DNA of 64,000 nt, taken from Charina bottae. Lineage: Eukaryota > Chordata > Lepidosauria > Squamata > Charinaidae. The notes under the pieces were generated by a model. That model saw only the letters and a program-made list of their open reading frames with translations. It had not been told where the DNA came from and ran no database searches. Each line of letters begins with the position of its first letter. Position 1 is the stretch's first letter. Both the position numbers and the translations under genes were made by a program. The stretch spans positions 177,288,274 to 177,352,273 of the forward strand of contig JALMGJ010000003.1 in assembly GCA_023362775.1 (NCBI GenBank), in the 5' to 3' direction. Below, piece by piece: positions 54,142-64,000 of the stretch.

Positions 54142-54857
54142 ACAGACTGCCCTGGCAGGAGCTGGCCATGCTGGGGGGCTTCAGAGGGTGGCGAGGGGCG
54201 GAGTGGTGTGGCTGAAGCCTCCCAGCACGGCCGGCTCCTGCCAAGGGCAGTCTGTCCTGTGAGTGTGTGTATGTGCATCTGATCAGGCTTGGCCGAGGGA
54301 AGAGAGTTGTCGGGCTGCCGAGCAGGAGAAGCAGGAGCCGGCCACCCTGGGGAGCTTCAGCGGGCAGCAAGGGGCGGAGTGGTGTGGCTGAAGCAGCCAA
54401 GCGCAGCCGGCTTCTCCTGCTTCTCCTGCTCTGCAGCGGTGGCAGCAGCAGCGACTCTCCTCCCTCCCTCGGCCAAGCCCGGGGGGATGGGGCAGTGGTG
54501 GGCCTCCATCCCCTCCATCCCCGCCCCTTGTTCCCCGGCCGATGACGGTGCTGTGTGCACAGTGTGTGTACTCCGGCCTCCCCCAAACACACCAGCTCTG
54601 CCGCACCATTTACTGCTAGAAGAAAAAAAAAACCTTTAAAAATCGAAAAAAAATTAAAATCCGAGCCAATCACACTGATGGGGGCGGGGTTTGCAGGTGG
54701 GAGCCAATCGTTTGGGGCGGGGGTGGGGTTTGCAGGTGGGAGCCAATTGCATGGACTGGGGGGCGGGGTTTGGAGGCCGGCATGGTGGCATAAGACCCTG
54801 TCCCGTTTTGCCATCCCAAAAGTCCCGCTTTTGTCTGAAGGAAATATGTTCAGCCTA
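53281..54857. mobile_element. hAT-like non-autonomous element, 1577 bp, 8-bp TSD, hairpin-rich
   Basis: Ends TAGGGTGACCATACGTCCCG and (reversed) TAGGCTGAACATATTTCC, flanked by TCTATGAA at 53273-53280 and 54858-54865. The interior holds several inverted duplications around (GT)n/(CA)n tracts: arms 53701-53727/53759-53782, 53857-53886/53919-53944, 53966-53996/54069-54104 and 54140-54183/54213-54259. The right end (54665-54780) has the GC-box/CCAAT module. A 329-codon minus frame and several overlapping frames are by-products of GC-rich repeats. Confidence 0.92.
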
Positions 54858-54865
54858 TCTATGAA

Positions 54866-57327
54866 TTAACTTACACATATTAACTGCACTATAACTGCAC
54901 TATACTCACTTCCTGAATCCTAAATTAGAATGGCATTTATTTATAGATTTTTCTTTCATTAAGCAGCTATCACTACCCTGTTGTCTCCATCAATCATTAC
55001 ATTTTCCTACTGTGAGAGCAAAATTAAAATAAATACTTGAATATGTGTTCATAGGTAATGTGTTTAGGATACAAATTAAAGATTCTCACCTATGGTCCAA
55101 GTAATCTTTCACACACATATAAGAAGTGGACATGTGGAATTACTTTTTTGGGGGGGTAGGATTGACATGACAGCTCATCTGACTACAAAGGCTGTTTGTT
55201 GAGAACTGCAGCAATGAAAACCACAAAGAAAAGCCTCAGATCCACTCAGAGTTCTTTTTCTTCAGAAGTTAATGGAGCCCCTGTAAGGTTTGTGGTTCAG
55301 CTCATAGAGATTTCAAAAGGTAACAGAAGAAGAAAATTGTTAAATGCATGGCTTAAGAGTAGTCAAATGAATTATAAGTTTCATTAGAATTTAATTTAAA
55401 TGAAATTTACTTTTTGTTTTTGCCCCTCCCACTATTTTTTGGCCCCATAAATGGTTGTAGACACCTGCCTTACATGCCTCTAAACATGCCGATAAATAAT
55501 GTTGGGATGTTTTTGTTAGAGAGGCCAGCCTTCAAACAACAGCTATGCAAAGGGAACAGATCTAAAAATTCTATCTGTAACTGGTCCTGCTCATAACCTC
55601 ACCTAAAATTCTACTAAACACCAAAAGGGTATGCAAAGATTGCTAATTTAAACACTTATGAATTGAATTTTTCAATGAAGGTTTTGCAACAATCTTTTGG
55701 ATTTATTTCTAGTTTTAAAAAGAACAAATGACCATTGTGTTGGAGGTTCCAGCAAATCAGCATGCCTCATTAGCATATGGGTGATTGCTCTAGGAGGCAA
55801 ACTCTGTGCTTCTAAAGGAAGCTGCTTGTTGCCCCTCCCACTTCCTCTCTTTTACTCTCTTGCTTTCTTCCACCAGAGAAGAAGGATCAGGCGGCTGCTG
55901 GTCCTTCCATGGAGAGGCCATGTGGTAGGCCTCAACTCCAGAATTTTCCCCTTTTCTCCACGCAGCCTTCACCAGCAATGACGGGTGAGGGTAAATTAAG
56001 TTTAGAGACAAAAGAAGAACAAGAAGTCATCTTTCCTGAACGAAAATGTAACTGGACCAAATAAACAGTAAGAACTCTTTTTGTAACCTACGTTGTCTAA
56101 GCGTGTAATTCTTTATGCTTGGGTGGGCTATGTGCTTAAGATCAAAAACCTATATTTCTCTAGCATGCTCATTAATGCTATTAAGATAAAAACTCCTTTC
56201 TGTGTGTGCGTATTTCTTTGCTGTTATACACTGCTCCATTCAGTGGTACTAGCTGCCCACTATTGGTCTTCACATTGTTTTTTTTATACAAGAAAATAAC
56301 CAATCCATTTTTCCACAGTAATGTCTAATGCTCCCTCTAGTGTTTACCTTTTGATGCAAACGGACAAGGTAGGGGGCTGGGGGACAGCAGAGAAAAATAC
56401 TGTATTAGAGTTTAATAAGCAAAAGGCCCATTAATAGGATTAAGTATCCTGTCATTAGATAAATAGTTCATAGCAAAATCTGGGATGCTCATAGGAATTA
56501 GAACAGCATACAGTCTGCTCTGTTCTGAACCTAATACAAGTTTCTGAAGAGGAGACAGTAATATTAGTGGTAAATATGATTTTCTGGCAACCTGTTTTTG
56601 CCGCTGAGTTCAATAACAAGCGGTTCGCATAATGTATTTTTATTAATAATGGTTTTGTTTTTTATTTAATAATGAAAATGTATTTTTAATTTAACATGTA
56701 ATGAAAATGTATTTTATTTTATTTAATAATGAAAATGTTTTTTTATTAATAATTATTTCATTTCCCATATGTGGTAATACAATTAATATTGTTAAATAAA
56801 TATTTATGAATATATGTGTCTATATGTGGTATTTTGTAGTGATATAGTTATTGTTATATACTGTGTATGTATTGGCAGAATCTTTAAAAATTAGCCCATG
56901 AGCTCCCTATAGAAAGAGATTTTAAAAGTATTAATATTAGGAGAAAAGATATTACTGCTATAGTTAGAAAATACTAAATGCCTATTATTTCTATATTAAT
57001 CCTAATAGTTGGACTACTAACTATTAAAAAATTATAACTCTGAACCTATTAACTTCATCTTATTACAGCAGATGGAAAATTTTACTGGTATTTCTAGTCT
57101 TCTTATGGCTGACAGGACATCTGTGTGTAAGAAGGCTTAAATTTTGCACAAAATCTGAAAGTATGCATGTTTTAAGCAGTGTGTGTGTGTGCGCGCGCAG
57201 ACGTAGTTTGGCATTCGATAAAATCTCCCACGTTTCACCAGACAGTCTAATAACTCAAATCTCATTCTAATAAAAGCTGTTCTTTGTTATGGTGTCATGC
57301 ACATAGTCAGGCATTTTTCCATTTGAA
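54866..57327. other. AT-rich segment, no gene recognised
   Basis: No domain or transposon end seen. 56640-56830 is particularly AT-rich with a repeated phrase (ATAATGAAAATGTATTTT). A short TG/CG-run is at 57179-57199. Confidence 0.5.
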
Positions 57328-57447
57328 ATATCTTCTTATTAATTGAAGAGAATATTTGTAGCTCAGGGTTGAACTGTGGAGTCCTTGGTGCTCTCTGAGG
57401 CTTGTTGTTTTCTTGCAGATGTTTCATTGCCAGGCTAGGCAACATCT

Positions 57448-57660
57448 TCAGTGCGAAAAGGGAGTGGGACTTGCTCTCTGTTTATATACCCTGGCTTGTC
57501 CTGCCTGTGTTGGTGGGGGTGTTGTACTCTCCTTGGTAGTTCCTTGATTGGGCTGTTGTTCGCTGCTTGGTTGATTGACTGAGTTAATAGTTCCTTGATT
57601 AGGGTCTATTGTGTTGTTTGATTGCTTCTCTGGTGCTAATCTTGGTGTCAATCTTTGCAT
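57448..57660 (-). pseudogene. Penelope-like ORF C-terminal tail (copy B)
   Basis: Q/P/N-rich tail (NQPSSEQQPNQGTTKESTTP, then QARVYKQRASPTPFSH) in a different frame from the nuclease; copy A has the matching YLNQPSSKQQPNQGTPKERT. It precedes the inverted terminal segment. Confidence 0.75.
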
Positions 57661-57802
57661 ATCTGGGTGTTGATTGCTGGCAAGGAAGTGTTCTGGTCTT
57701 CTGCCTTTTCTATTGTCTCTTATGAATGGTATGTAAATGTTGTTTAACTCTATGTGTCTGTTGATGGCTGCTTTGTCTGAGTGCCAAGCTCCCAGGAATT
57801 CT

Positions 57803-58168
57803 CTAGCATTTTTGGATTTGGCTTGGTTTAAGATGCTCAGTTTCCCAGTTGAAAGTATGGTTAAGTCTGTCCATGTGTTGTGAGATTAAGGAATTTTCAT
57901 CATGTCTTCTGACTGCTAGTTGGTGTTCGTGGATGCATTCTGCTAGTCTTCTGCCAGTCTGTCCTACATAGTGGCTGTTACAGTCCTTACACTGTATGTT
58001 GTAGATAACTCCTGTTTTTTCTTCTTGGGCTACTGGGTCTTTTGGGTTACTTACGATGTTCTGAAGGGTTTTGGTTGGTTTATGTGCCACGGTGATGCCA
58101 TGTGGTCGTAACAGTCTATTAGTAGTTTCTGAGATGTTTCTGATGTATGGCAGTGTTATCCTTTTCAT
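57803..58168 (-). pseudogene. Penelope-like GIY-YIG endonuclease region (copy B)
   Basis: 121 codons. GIY-YIG nuclease hallmarks: GVIYNIQC (residues 53-60) with CKDC (60-63), then HYVGQTGRRL (66-75) and EHQ at 81-83. The Cys pair before YVG and the 'GQTGRRLAE.IHEH' order are characteristic of Penelope-like elements. The residue after RRLAE is cysteine here, arginine in copy A (CGC to TGC), so a catalytic arginine may be lost. The preceding residues (LPYIRNISETTNRLLRPHGI) match the region between reverse transcriptase and nuclease. A frameshift separates the C-terminal basic tail at 57660-57448. Confidence 0.88.
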
Positions 58169-58297
58169 AGCTTCTGTTAGTTTTGCTGTGGTGGGTTGAG
58201 TGGTCAGGCACTTTTTGATATCTTCTTAGACAACCATTTTAAGGATCTAATGTTTGCAAAAGACTGATACTGGTTTGAGCACTAACACTCTCTAGAT

Positions 58298-60621
58298 CAT
58301 GGGTGTCCAACCTTTTGGCTTCCCTGGGCCACATTGAATGAAGAGGAATTGTCTTGGGCCACACATAAAATATATAATATAGTTAATGTATTTAAGTAAT
58401 AAAACATCATTTATTTTTTTATATGTTTTATTATAAAATTTAAAAAAAGAGGGCAACATAAAACTAGTGGGATATTTGACCTTGTTTTTGTGAAACTAAT
58501 TCATCAATGTCTGGTTTGATGAAAGTGGTTGCAATTCTCAGTGAGTTCTCAAGGTGCTCGTCAGAAATTTTAATTCTATTTTTACTCTTCGTGTGCTTCA
58601 TCCTTGAAAATAGTTGCTCACAAATGTACGTGCTGCCAAAAAGCGATGTCATGAATAAGGCATGATTGTGAAGCGAGGGATATTTTTCTCTGGGAAGATA
58701 GGTCTTATAAAAGTCCAGTAGAGAGACATGATCAAATTTTTCTTTGAGTTGAATATCTGCAACTCTATGTATTCCATAGAGGTAATGTAGTTATGTCGAC
58801 TGAAAATGGAGTCAAAAATATACCAAAATATTGATGATTTTTCTGGAAATATTGAAACCTGTTCTCAAATTCCTGTATCAAACCAAAAAGCAAGGCTACA
58901 TATTTCTCGCTGTTCACAGGACTGTGTTTAGCCAACGTATTAAAATGTATAAAATTGTTTTCCATAACTTGAGCTTGCCATACTTTAAGTTTCATTTCAA
59001 ACACTGTTATGGTTTGAAACATTGCAGTGATAAGTTGGTTTTCACCTTGAAGATGCATGTTTAACTCATTTAAATGAGCGGTCAGATCCACCAAAAATGC
59101 TAAATCTGTGAGCCATTTTTCATCTTCAAGTTCTGGCACAAATTTTCTTTTTGATTCCATAAACAACTTGATTTCATTTCGCAAATCATAAAATCTTTGC
59201 AGCATTTTACCCTGACTTAGCCACCTTACTTCAGAAAAGTAAATGATGTCCCCATAATCAGCATCCATACTTTTAAGGAACTCCTGGAATTGGCGATGAT
59301 TCAATCCCTTGGCCCTTATGAAATTCACTGCTTTGATGACAATTTGCATGACATTATCCCCTTTTAAAGCTTTCGCGCATAAATTTTCTTGATGTAGAAT
59401 GCAGTGATACTTCATCAAACGTGAGTTGACGGTGGCACTTGCATTGTCTTCTATCAATTTTGTATGTCCCTCACTTTTACCAACCATCGCCGGGGTGCCA
59501 TCAGTAGTTATACCAGATATGTTGACAATAGTTAAAGAAAATTGCTTTAATGTCATTTTTACTGCTTCGTACAAATCAAGAAATTTAGTTGTGTCTTTTA
59601 ATGGCACCAAAGAAGCCATTTCTTCAGTGACATATTCGTTATCTATACCTCTAATGAAAATGGCAAGTTGAGCCGTATCTGTAGCATCAGTACTTTCATC
59701 CATCGCCAAAGCATAAAATTTGAAATTAGCAGCTTTACTCTTCAAACCTCTTTCGATAGATTTTCCTATTTATTCAATTTGCCTGGCTATAGTCTGGTGA
59801 GACAAACTGATTTTAGAAAAATCGCTTTTTTTATCAGGACAAATTATATCTGCCACGCTTTCCATACATAGCTTAATAAACTCACCATCGGTAAATGGTT
59901 TTGATTTTTTTGCAATCAGATTTGCTACCAAATAACTAGCTTTTATAATAGAGTCCTTTTGAGTTGTAACTTTTAAAAAAAAAATGTTGAGACAGACTTT
60001 TTTTCAGTTCCGCTAATTTGTCTTTATGACAAATTCCTTGATACGCTTCGAATTTGGCAGCATGTTTTTCCATATAAAGCCTTTTCAAATTGTAGTCTTT
60101 GAAAACTGACACATTTTCCCTACAAATTAAGCATAGTGCCTTAGTATTTGTCTCGACAAAAAAGTACTCATCTGTCCATTTCTGGTTGAATACTCTTCAT
60201 CCACAATTTTTCTTTTTTTCTTTTCTTTTTTGGGTTCTGTTTTCTGTTGAAACGATGTTGAAGCCATGCTGGAATAAATTTATTTAGGAATAATTTTTCT
60301 TTTAAGAAATAACACAACAAGCCCATCGTAAATTATTAGGTAAGCAAATAAACAAAGCAAAGTTTAATAAACAAATAAGAAAACTTACATGTCTACTTAA
60401 TAATAATAACAATAAACACCTGTCGTCACAGAACATGTGTAGGTAGGTTGAAATATTATATATAATGCCAAGTCGCCACAAGCTGACGTGTGTAGCAGGC
60501 GGCAGCATTAGCACTGCACTGCCCCCTCCCCTACACAGCGTTCTGTTGTTTCTACCTACGCAGTCCACACTCGAGCACCGCATGATCGAGTCACAAAAAA
60601 AATAGCAAAATAATGTTAATG
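58298..60621 (-). mobile_element. Autonomous-type hAT transposon, 2324 bp, decayed, 8-bp TSD
   Basis: Flanked by exact CTCTAGAT at 58290-58297 and 60622-60629. The left end CATGGGTGTCCAACCTTTTG then GCTTCCCTGGGCCACATTGA is a typical hAT-Charlie end; the right end (reversed CATTAACATTATTTTGC) shares only the first CAT, so the terminal repeats are very imperfect. The coding strand is minus. A possible 5' untranslated intron may start at GTAAGTTTTC (60388, minus) and end TTCTTAAAAG near 60300. Confidence 0.82.
58464..60267 (-). pseudogene. hAT transposase pseudogene (GTF2IRD2-like)
   Basis: Order from ATG at 60267: basic start (MASTSFQQKTEPKKEKKK), a frameshift, then a BED-type zinc-finger region (CLICRENV ... 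YNLKRLYMEKHAAKF) around 60170-60050. The catalytic core at 59745-58765 has DESTDATD with the first acidic residue, ITTDGTPAMVG, the YHCILHQENLCAKAL (C..H) insertion-domain start, and FSEVRWLSQGKMLQRFYDLR. The C-terminal dimerisation region (58652-58464) has STYICEQLFSRMKHTKSKNR with the third catalytic glutamate in ICE. At least two frame breaks and a stop between 58765 and 58652 disable it. The core resembles the transposase-derived part of vertebrate GTF2IRD2, an hAT/Charlie8-derived gene. Confidence 0.88.
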
Positions 60622-60639
60622 CTCTAGATCCTGTTTAAA

Positions 60640-62760
60640 CATTTTCTTGGCTTGATGTCTAACTGAGTTAGGTATTGAATTGATAAACCATACTGCAAAA
60701 TAACATTGATAAGTTGGTTTGCTTATTTGATAATATGTGACATACTGAACTGTTCCTCTAGGCACATTTTGGGTAATCTGCCAGAATCCACTGAAAGATC
60801 CACCAATAATTGAAAGCCTTAATGACAGAATAACTTTATATAGGATAAATGCCTGTTTCAACTCTTAACTGCAGGGGCTGGTATGTTCTTGTCTGTACCC
60901 AGAATGCTTCTTAAGAACCAGATCTGGGTTCATTCAAGTAATGGGGTTCTTAGATGAGTTCACACTTCTGCGGTGTATGTTAACACTGGCACTATTTCTG
61001 CCTTATAGACTTTAATATATAGCCTGGATAGTTATAATTAATTTAAGTAAAGTCTTTGAACTGGCTGCCAGCCTTGCTGAATTTCTTTCAAAGTGGCTTG
61101 TTCATGGTCCTGTGTCATTAAAAACCACCCCTAAATATGGAAAAGAATCAACTTGTTCTATGGGCTCCCCATTCAAGCACCAGTTTTATCTGATGCAGCT
61201 CTTTCCAAATACTTTGGACCTACCTTTATTGAAGAATAAGAATTAAAGAATTAGAAACACAATAGATACTTAGTTTCTGCAACATTCTTCTCAGGCCTAC
61301 TTGGGAATGTGCCATCAATATATATATATTCTGCATATAAAAGAATGTTAATAAACTTACTGAAGATCTTTGGCATATGAGTATTTGATGAGTGGAGAAA
61401 TCCTGAGATGGCATTAATTTAAAGAATAAGCATTTGGGTATAGAATACACCTGACAGTTTAGAAGTGGGTATTTTCTGTGTAAAAGAATTATTGGCTTCA
61501 GAGTGGACTGTCCAACAGGTATCTGTATAAAGAGCCTTAACCAAATACGAGTGTCTGGGCTCCATGTTTAGCTCGGCTAGTTTTTCCTATAATATATTTC
61601 TATTTATGGAGTCAAATGCTGCATGAAGATCTATAAAGGATCTAAACACTTGTTTACCTTTGGCCATGTATTTCACTATAAAATGATACAGAGTGAAACA
61701 ATCATGTATGGTGGAATGGTCTAAATCTGAACAGTTCTTCTGTTAATAAATTCTTCTCAATCATCCAGTCCTTAATTCTAACCAAGGGGTTTTTAGCATA
61801 CATCTTGGCCACTATATCTAGGAAGCTTAAGATCTATGGTTTTGGGGATCCCCCTTATTACCTTTTTTATAAACAGGGACTGTGATGGAAAGTTCCATTC
61901 TTTTGGAATGCAAGCAGTATTATTTATGTAGGAGTACAGTGGGGGTGAGGGCATAGTAGATATGTGTCTTAAAGAGTTCTGGTGGAAGAAAATCTTCACC
62001 ATGTGCCTTATTAGGCTTTAGTGACTGAATACTGTAATATGTTTATGACACTGGAGGTCATGGAGGAAGCTTATCGAGTATAGAATTCTGCATAGAATCC
62101 TGATTGGCACAAAGATTGGCATAAAAATTATTCAATGAAGAGGATAACAAAGAAGAACTTACATTCCTTCAATATACCAGATACAGAATTCCAGAATATT
62201 GTTGAATTAGGTCTGCTGGCATTTTCAGTTCAGATGAAATTGTGCCTGTATAATTGGCTTTCTTAGCAGCTATTAAATTTCCTTAAGCATATTGAGATAA
62301 TTATTTATGGTAGGATGTCTCTGAATCAATAGCATGCCCACCCTTAGTTTATTTCTCAAACCAACACAATCAGGATCAAACCATTTAGATTTTATAAACT
62401 GGCTGTTCCTGGCTGGCAATTTATCTATTAGAAAATTCCTTAGTATAGTATACAAATTAACGTACACTATAAGAATTTCATTGGGCTTTTCCATGGGCAA
62501 AGAAATTATCTTTGCTCATGCCTGGGCCTGCTTGGAATTCAAAAACCTAGATAGTGTTCTAGTATCCAACTTAGACCATTTGAGTCTTCTGTCAACAAAA
62601 CCTTGTCTAAGTGAGAATAACCATCTTGCCAAGGCAGCCAACCAGCTTTAGAGTTAACCCAAAGAATCTCTACAGATTGTCCAGGAACAAATCCTCAATA
62701 TGGTTTAATAGAAAATAGCTATGCCTTAACTTTCTGTTACTTCCCTACTACAATACAGGA
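60640..62760 (-). pseudogene. R4/Dong-like LINE, minus strand, decayed
   Basis: From 5' (right): SKWFDPDCVGLRNKLRVGML (62390-62330), corresponding to KPWFDQGC in the copy at 35941; motif A SFIDLHAAFDSINR (61635-61596); YLGVVFND-like and NPDLVLKKHSGYRQE near 61130-60890, near the ORF end; and a tail past 60861 (LNPIPNSVRHQAKKMFKQDL). Numerous stops. It is adjacent to, not inside, the hAT element. Confidence 0.72.
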
Positions 62761-63345
62761 TTCTAGCCCATATTAGTGACTGTAAATGTGGAATCAATAT
62801 ATGCTAATTATTTGATTAATTTGATTAATTAATGTAGACTACAGCAATATACTCATTTTAATATTTTCTGGTTATAATATGACTGCTATATTCTGTAAAT
62901 CAAATAAATCAAGTCTGTTCTTGAAATAAGAAAAGCTCTTGGTGACCATAAGAACCTCTCCAAGGTACCATGGATTTTGTTACCTTAATATTATCAAATG
63001 TATTGTTTTAAACTGGAAATCTGATTTTTAAATAGTCTGTGGCATCTGATAACGAATCTTTATGGTGAATTTACCATATATGCAATGATCACCTTCATAT
63101 AAGAAAATCATATACTGTATATCCTGGATATAATTCACAACATGACAATTTTATCCTGTATAGTTGAAGATATAGCCAGATTGCCTGGCTCATCTGGTTT
63201 AATTTACCTTTTAAATTGTACCTTTGAATTCAAAGAAGACTCTCTAACGTTCTTTGAAAGGGTCAAACCCAATAATTATTCAAGTAAAAATGTGTATTTT
63301 TTGTGAATTGGAATTCATTTAGAAGTTAATGGTTAACACATAAAT
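62761..63345. other. No recognised feature
   Basis: AT-rich unique-looking DNA. Confidence 0.45.
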
Positions 63346-63353
63346 ACCTAAGG

Positions 63354-63642
63354 CAGAGCTTTCCAAATTGTGTGTCGGGACACGTTAGTGTGTCGGCTGC
63401 AGAGTCTGGGTGTGTCGCCGCTGCTGCTGCCTCCGAGCCCTGCCAGGATTCCGCGCAGGTCCTAGTGACTGCCTTGTGCCTTGCTGCCTCCAAACCTGCT
63501 GTGATTCCACGCAGGTCATAGCGCCTGCCTTGTGCCCTGCTGTAAGAGTGTGTTGCAAAATGATGCCCTGCTGTAAGAGTGTGTCGTGAAATGATGCATG
63601 TCAAAAAGTGTGTCACCAACATGGAAAGTTTGGAAAGCTCTG
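63354..63642 (-). mobile_element. hAT MITE (CAGAGCTTTCCAAAC family), 289 bp, 8-bp TSD
   Basis: CAGAGCTTTCCAAATTGTGT at the left and AGTTTGGAAAGCTCTG at the right, flanked by exact ACCTAAGG (63346-63353, 63643-63650). In reverse it aligns with the copy at 10901, showing the missing right end of that copy and about two units of its 56-bp array. Confidence 0.95.
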
Positions 63643-63650
63643 ACCTAAGG

Positions 63651-64000
63651 TCTATCCGTCCACTGTTCTCTTCCTACAACAGGCAATCAGATAAGCCTAC
63701 AAAAAAGACAGGAACGCAATAGCATACTCCTGCTAGAGTTTCTAAGTATCTGGGATAGAGAAGCATTCTGTCTCTATTACTGGAAGAAATATAAAACCAT
63801 CATGATTTGTACACAATGAGAGAACCTTAGGATGGCCACTTACACACTGCCCCCCCCAAACGAGAAAATGCAACATAAAAAAGACAAAATAACACAATAG
63901 CAGTATCGGAGTCAGGCATGGCACCTGGTTCTACTACCGTATTATTCTTCCAGCATATGCGAATAGCAACTTAGTCACAGAAAATATGCAGTGTTGCTAT
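63651..64000. other. No recognised feature
   Basis: Ordinary AT-rich sequence with a short poly-C run at 63850-63857. No gene or repeat boundary seen before the window ends. Confidence 0.45.

Larger units (their letters stand above)
57339..58217 (-). mobile_element. Penelope-like element, copy B, 11-bp TSD
   Basis: The exact 11-bp ATATCTTCTTA occurs at 57328-57338 and 58218-58228. The left edge (TTAATTGAAGAGAATATTTG, then TAGCTCAGGGTTGAACTGTG) matches the inverted right edge of copy A (CCAATCGACAAGAATATTTG reversed). 5'-truncated on the right. Confidence 0.88.

Noticed and set aside
53825..54814. 329-codon frame on the minus strand
   Set aside because: Lies wholly inside a TSD-bounded non-autonomous hAT element, is made of CA/GT tracts and duplicated GC-rich arms, and overlaps equally long frames on both strands.

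Overview
This window looks like vertebrate nuclear DNA, most probably from a squamate reptile (lizard or snake); species cannot be settled from the sequence. The evidence is the repeat content: tRNA-derived SINEs of the Squam1/Sauria type, L2, CR1, R4 and L1-like LINEs, a Penelope-like element, many hAT and Tigger-like DNA transposons, chromodomain Gypsy and a Ty1/copia element. This mixture of lineages is typical of squamates and unlike mammals or birds. I found no supportable host protein-coding gene, tRNA, rRNA or CRISPR array. Nearly every long open frame belongs to a transposable element or to low-complexity DNA, so the window is best read as an intergenic or large intronic segment.

Layout. 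0-9 kb holds microsatellite, SINE, L1-like, L2, CR1 and small DNA-transposon copies. 9.1-14 kb has two Tigger-like elements flanking a decayed chromodomain Gypsy with recognisable LTRs and a hAT miniature element carrying a 56-bp tandem array. 15.3-19.7 kb is the least repetitive part and includes a CpG-rich, promoter-like block (about 18.56-19.14 kb) and an in-phase heat-shock-element array at 19341-19368. 21-25.9 kb is a young Ty1/copia element on the minus strand with essentially identical LTR cores and a primer site matching the initiator tRNA-Met anticodon arm. 26-35 kb is mostly AT-rich unique sequence with precise small insertions. 35.4-39 kb is a nested nest: a solo LTR, then an R4 LINE interrupted by an L1-like insertion and by a Penelope-like element. 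41.07-44.7 kb is a nearly full-length L2 LINE with one uninterrupted 1054-residue endonuclease/reverse-transcriptase frame. 45.4-45.65 kb is a long TTTTA microsatellite. 47-50.1 kb is an old L2 interrupted by a 1-kb solo LTR and by a hAT element. 53.28-54.86 kb is a 1577-bp hairpin-rich non-autonomous hAT. 57.3-60.6 kb has a second Penelope-like copy and a decayed autonomous hAT with a GTF2IRD2-like transposase. 60.6-62.8 kb is an R4 LINE remnant, and a further hAT element lies at 63.4 kb.

There is no operon-like cooperation here; the interactions are between mobile elements. Many boundaries could be fixed to the base by target-site duplications, which gives a relative order of insertions. 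The most unusual points are the copia element and its priming site, a GC-box/CCAAT-box module shared by three hAT elements whose ends differ or whose relationship is unclear, the Penelope-like copies with inverted ends and 11-12-bp target duplications, a solo LTR containing an open frame of 12-residue repeats, and the heat-shock-element array. Family names are from recognition by eye; no database search was possible.
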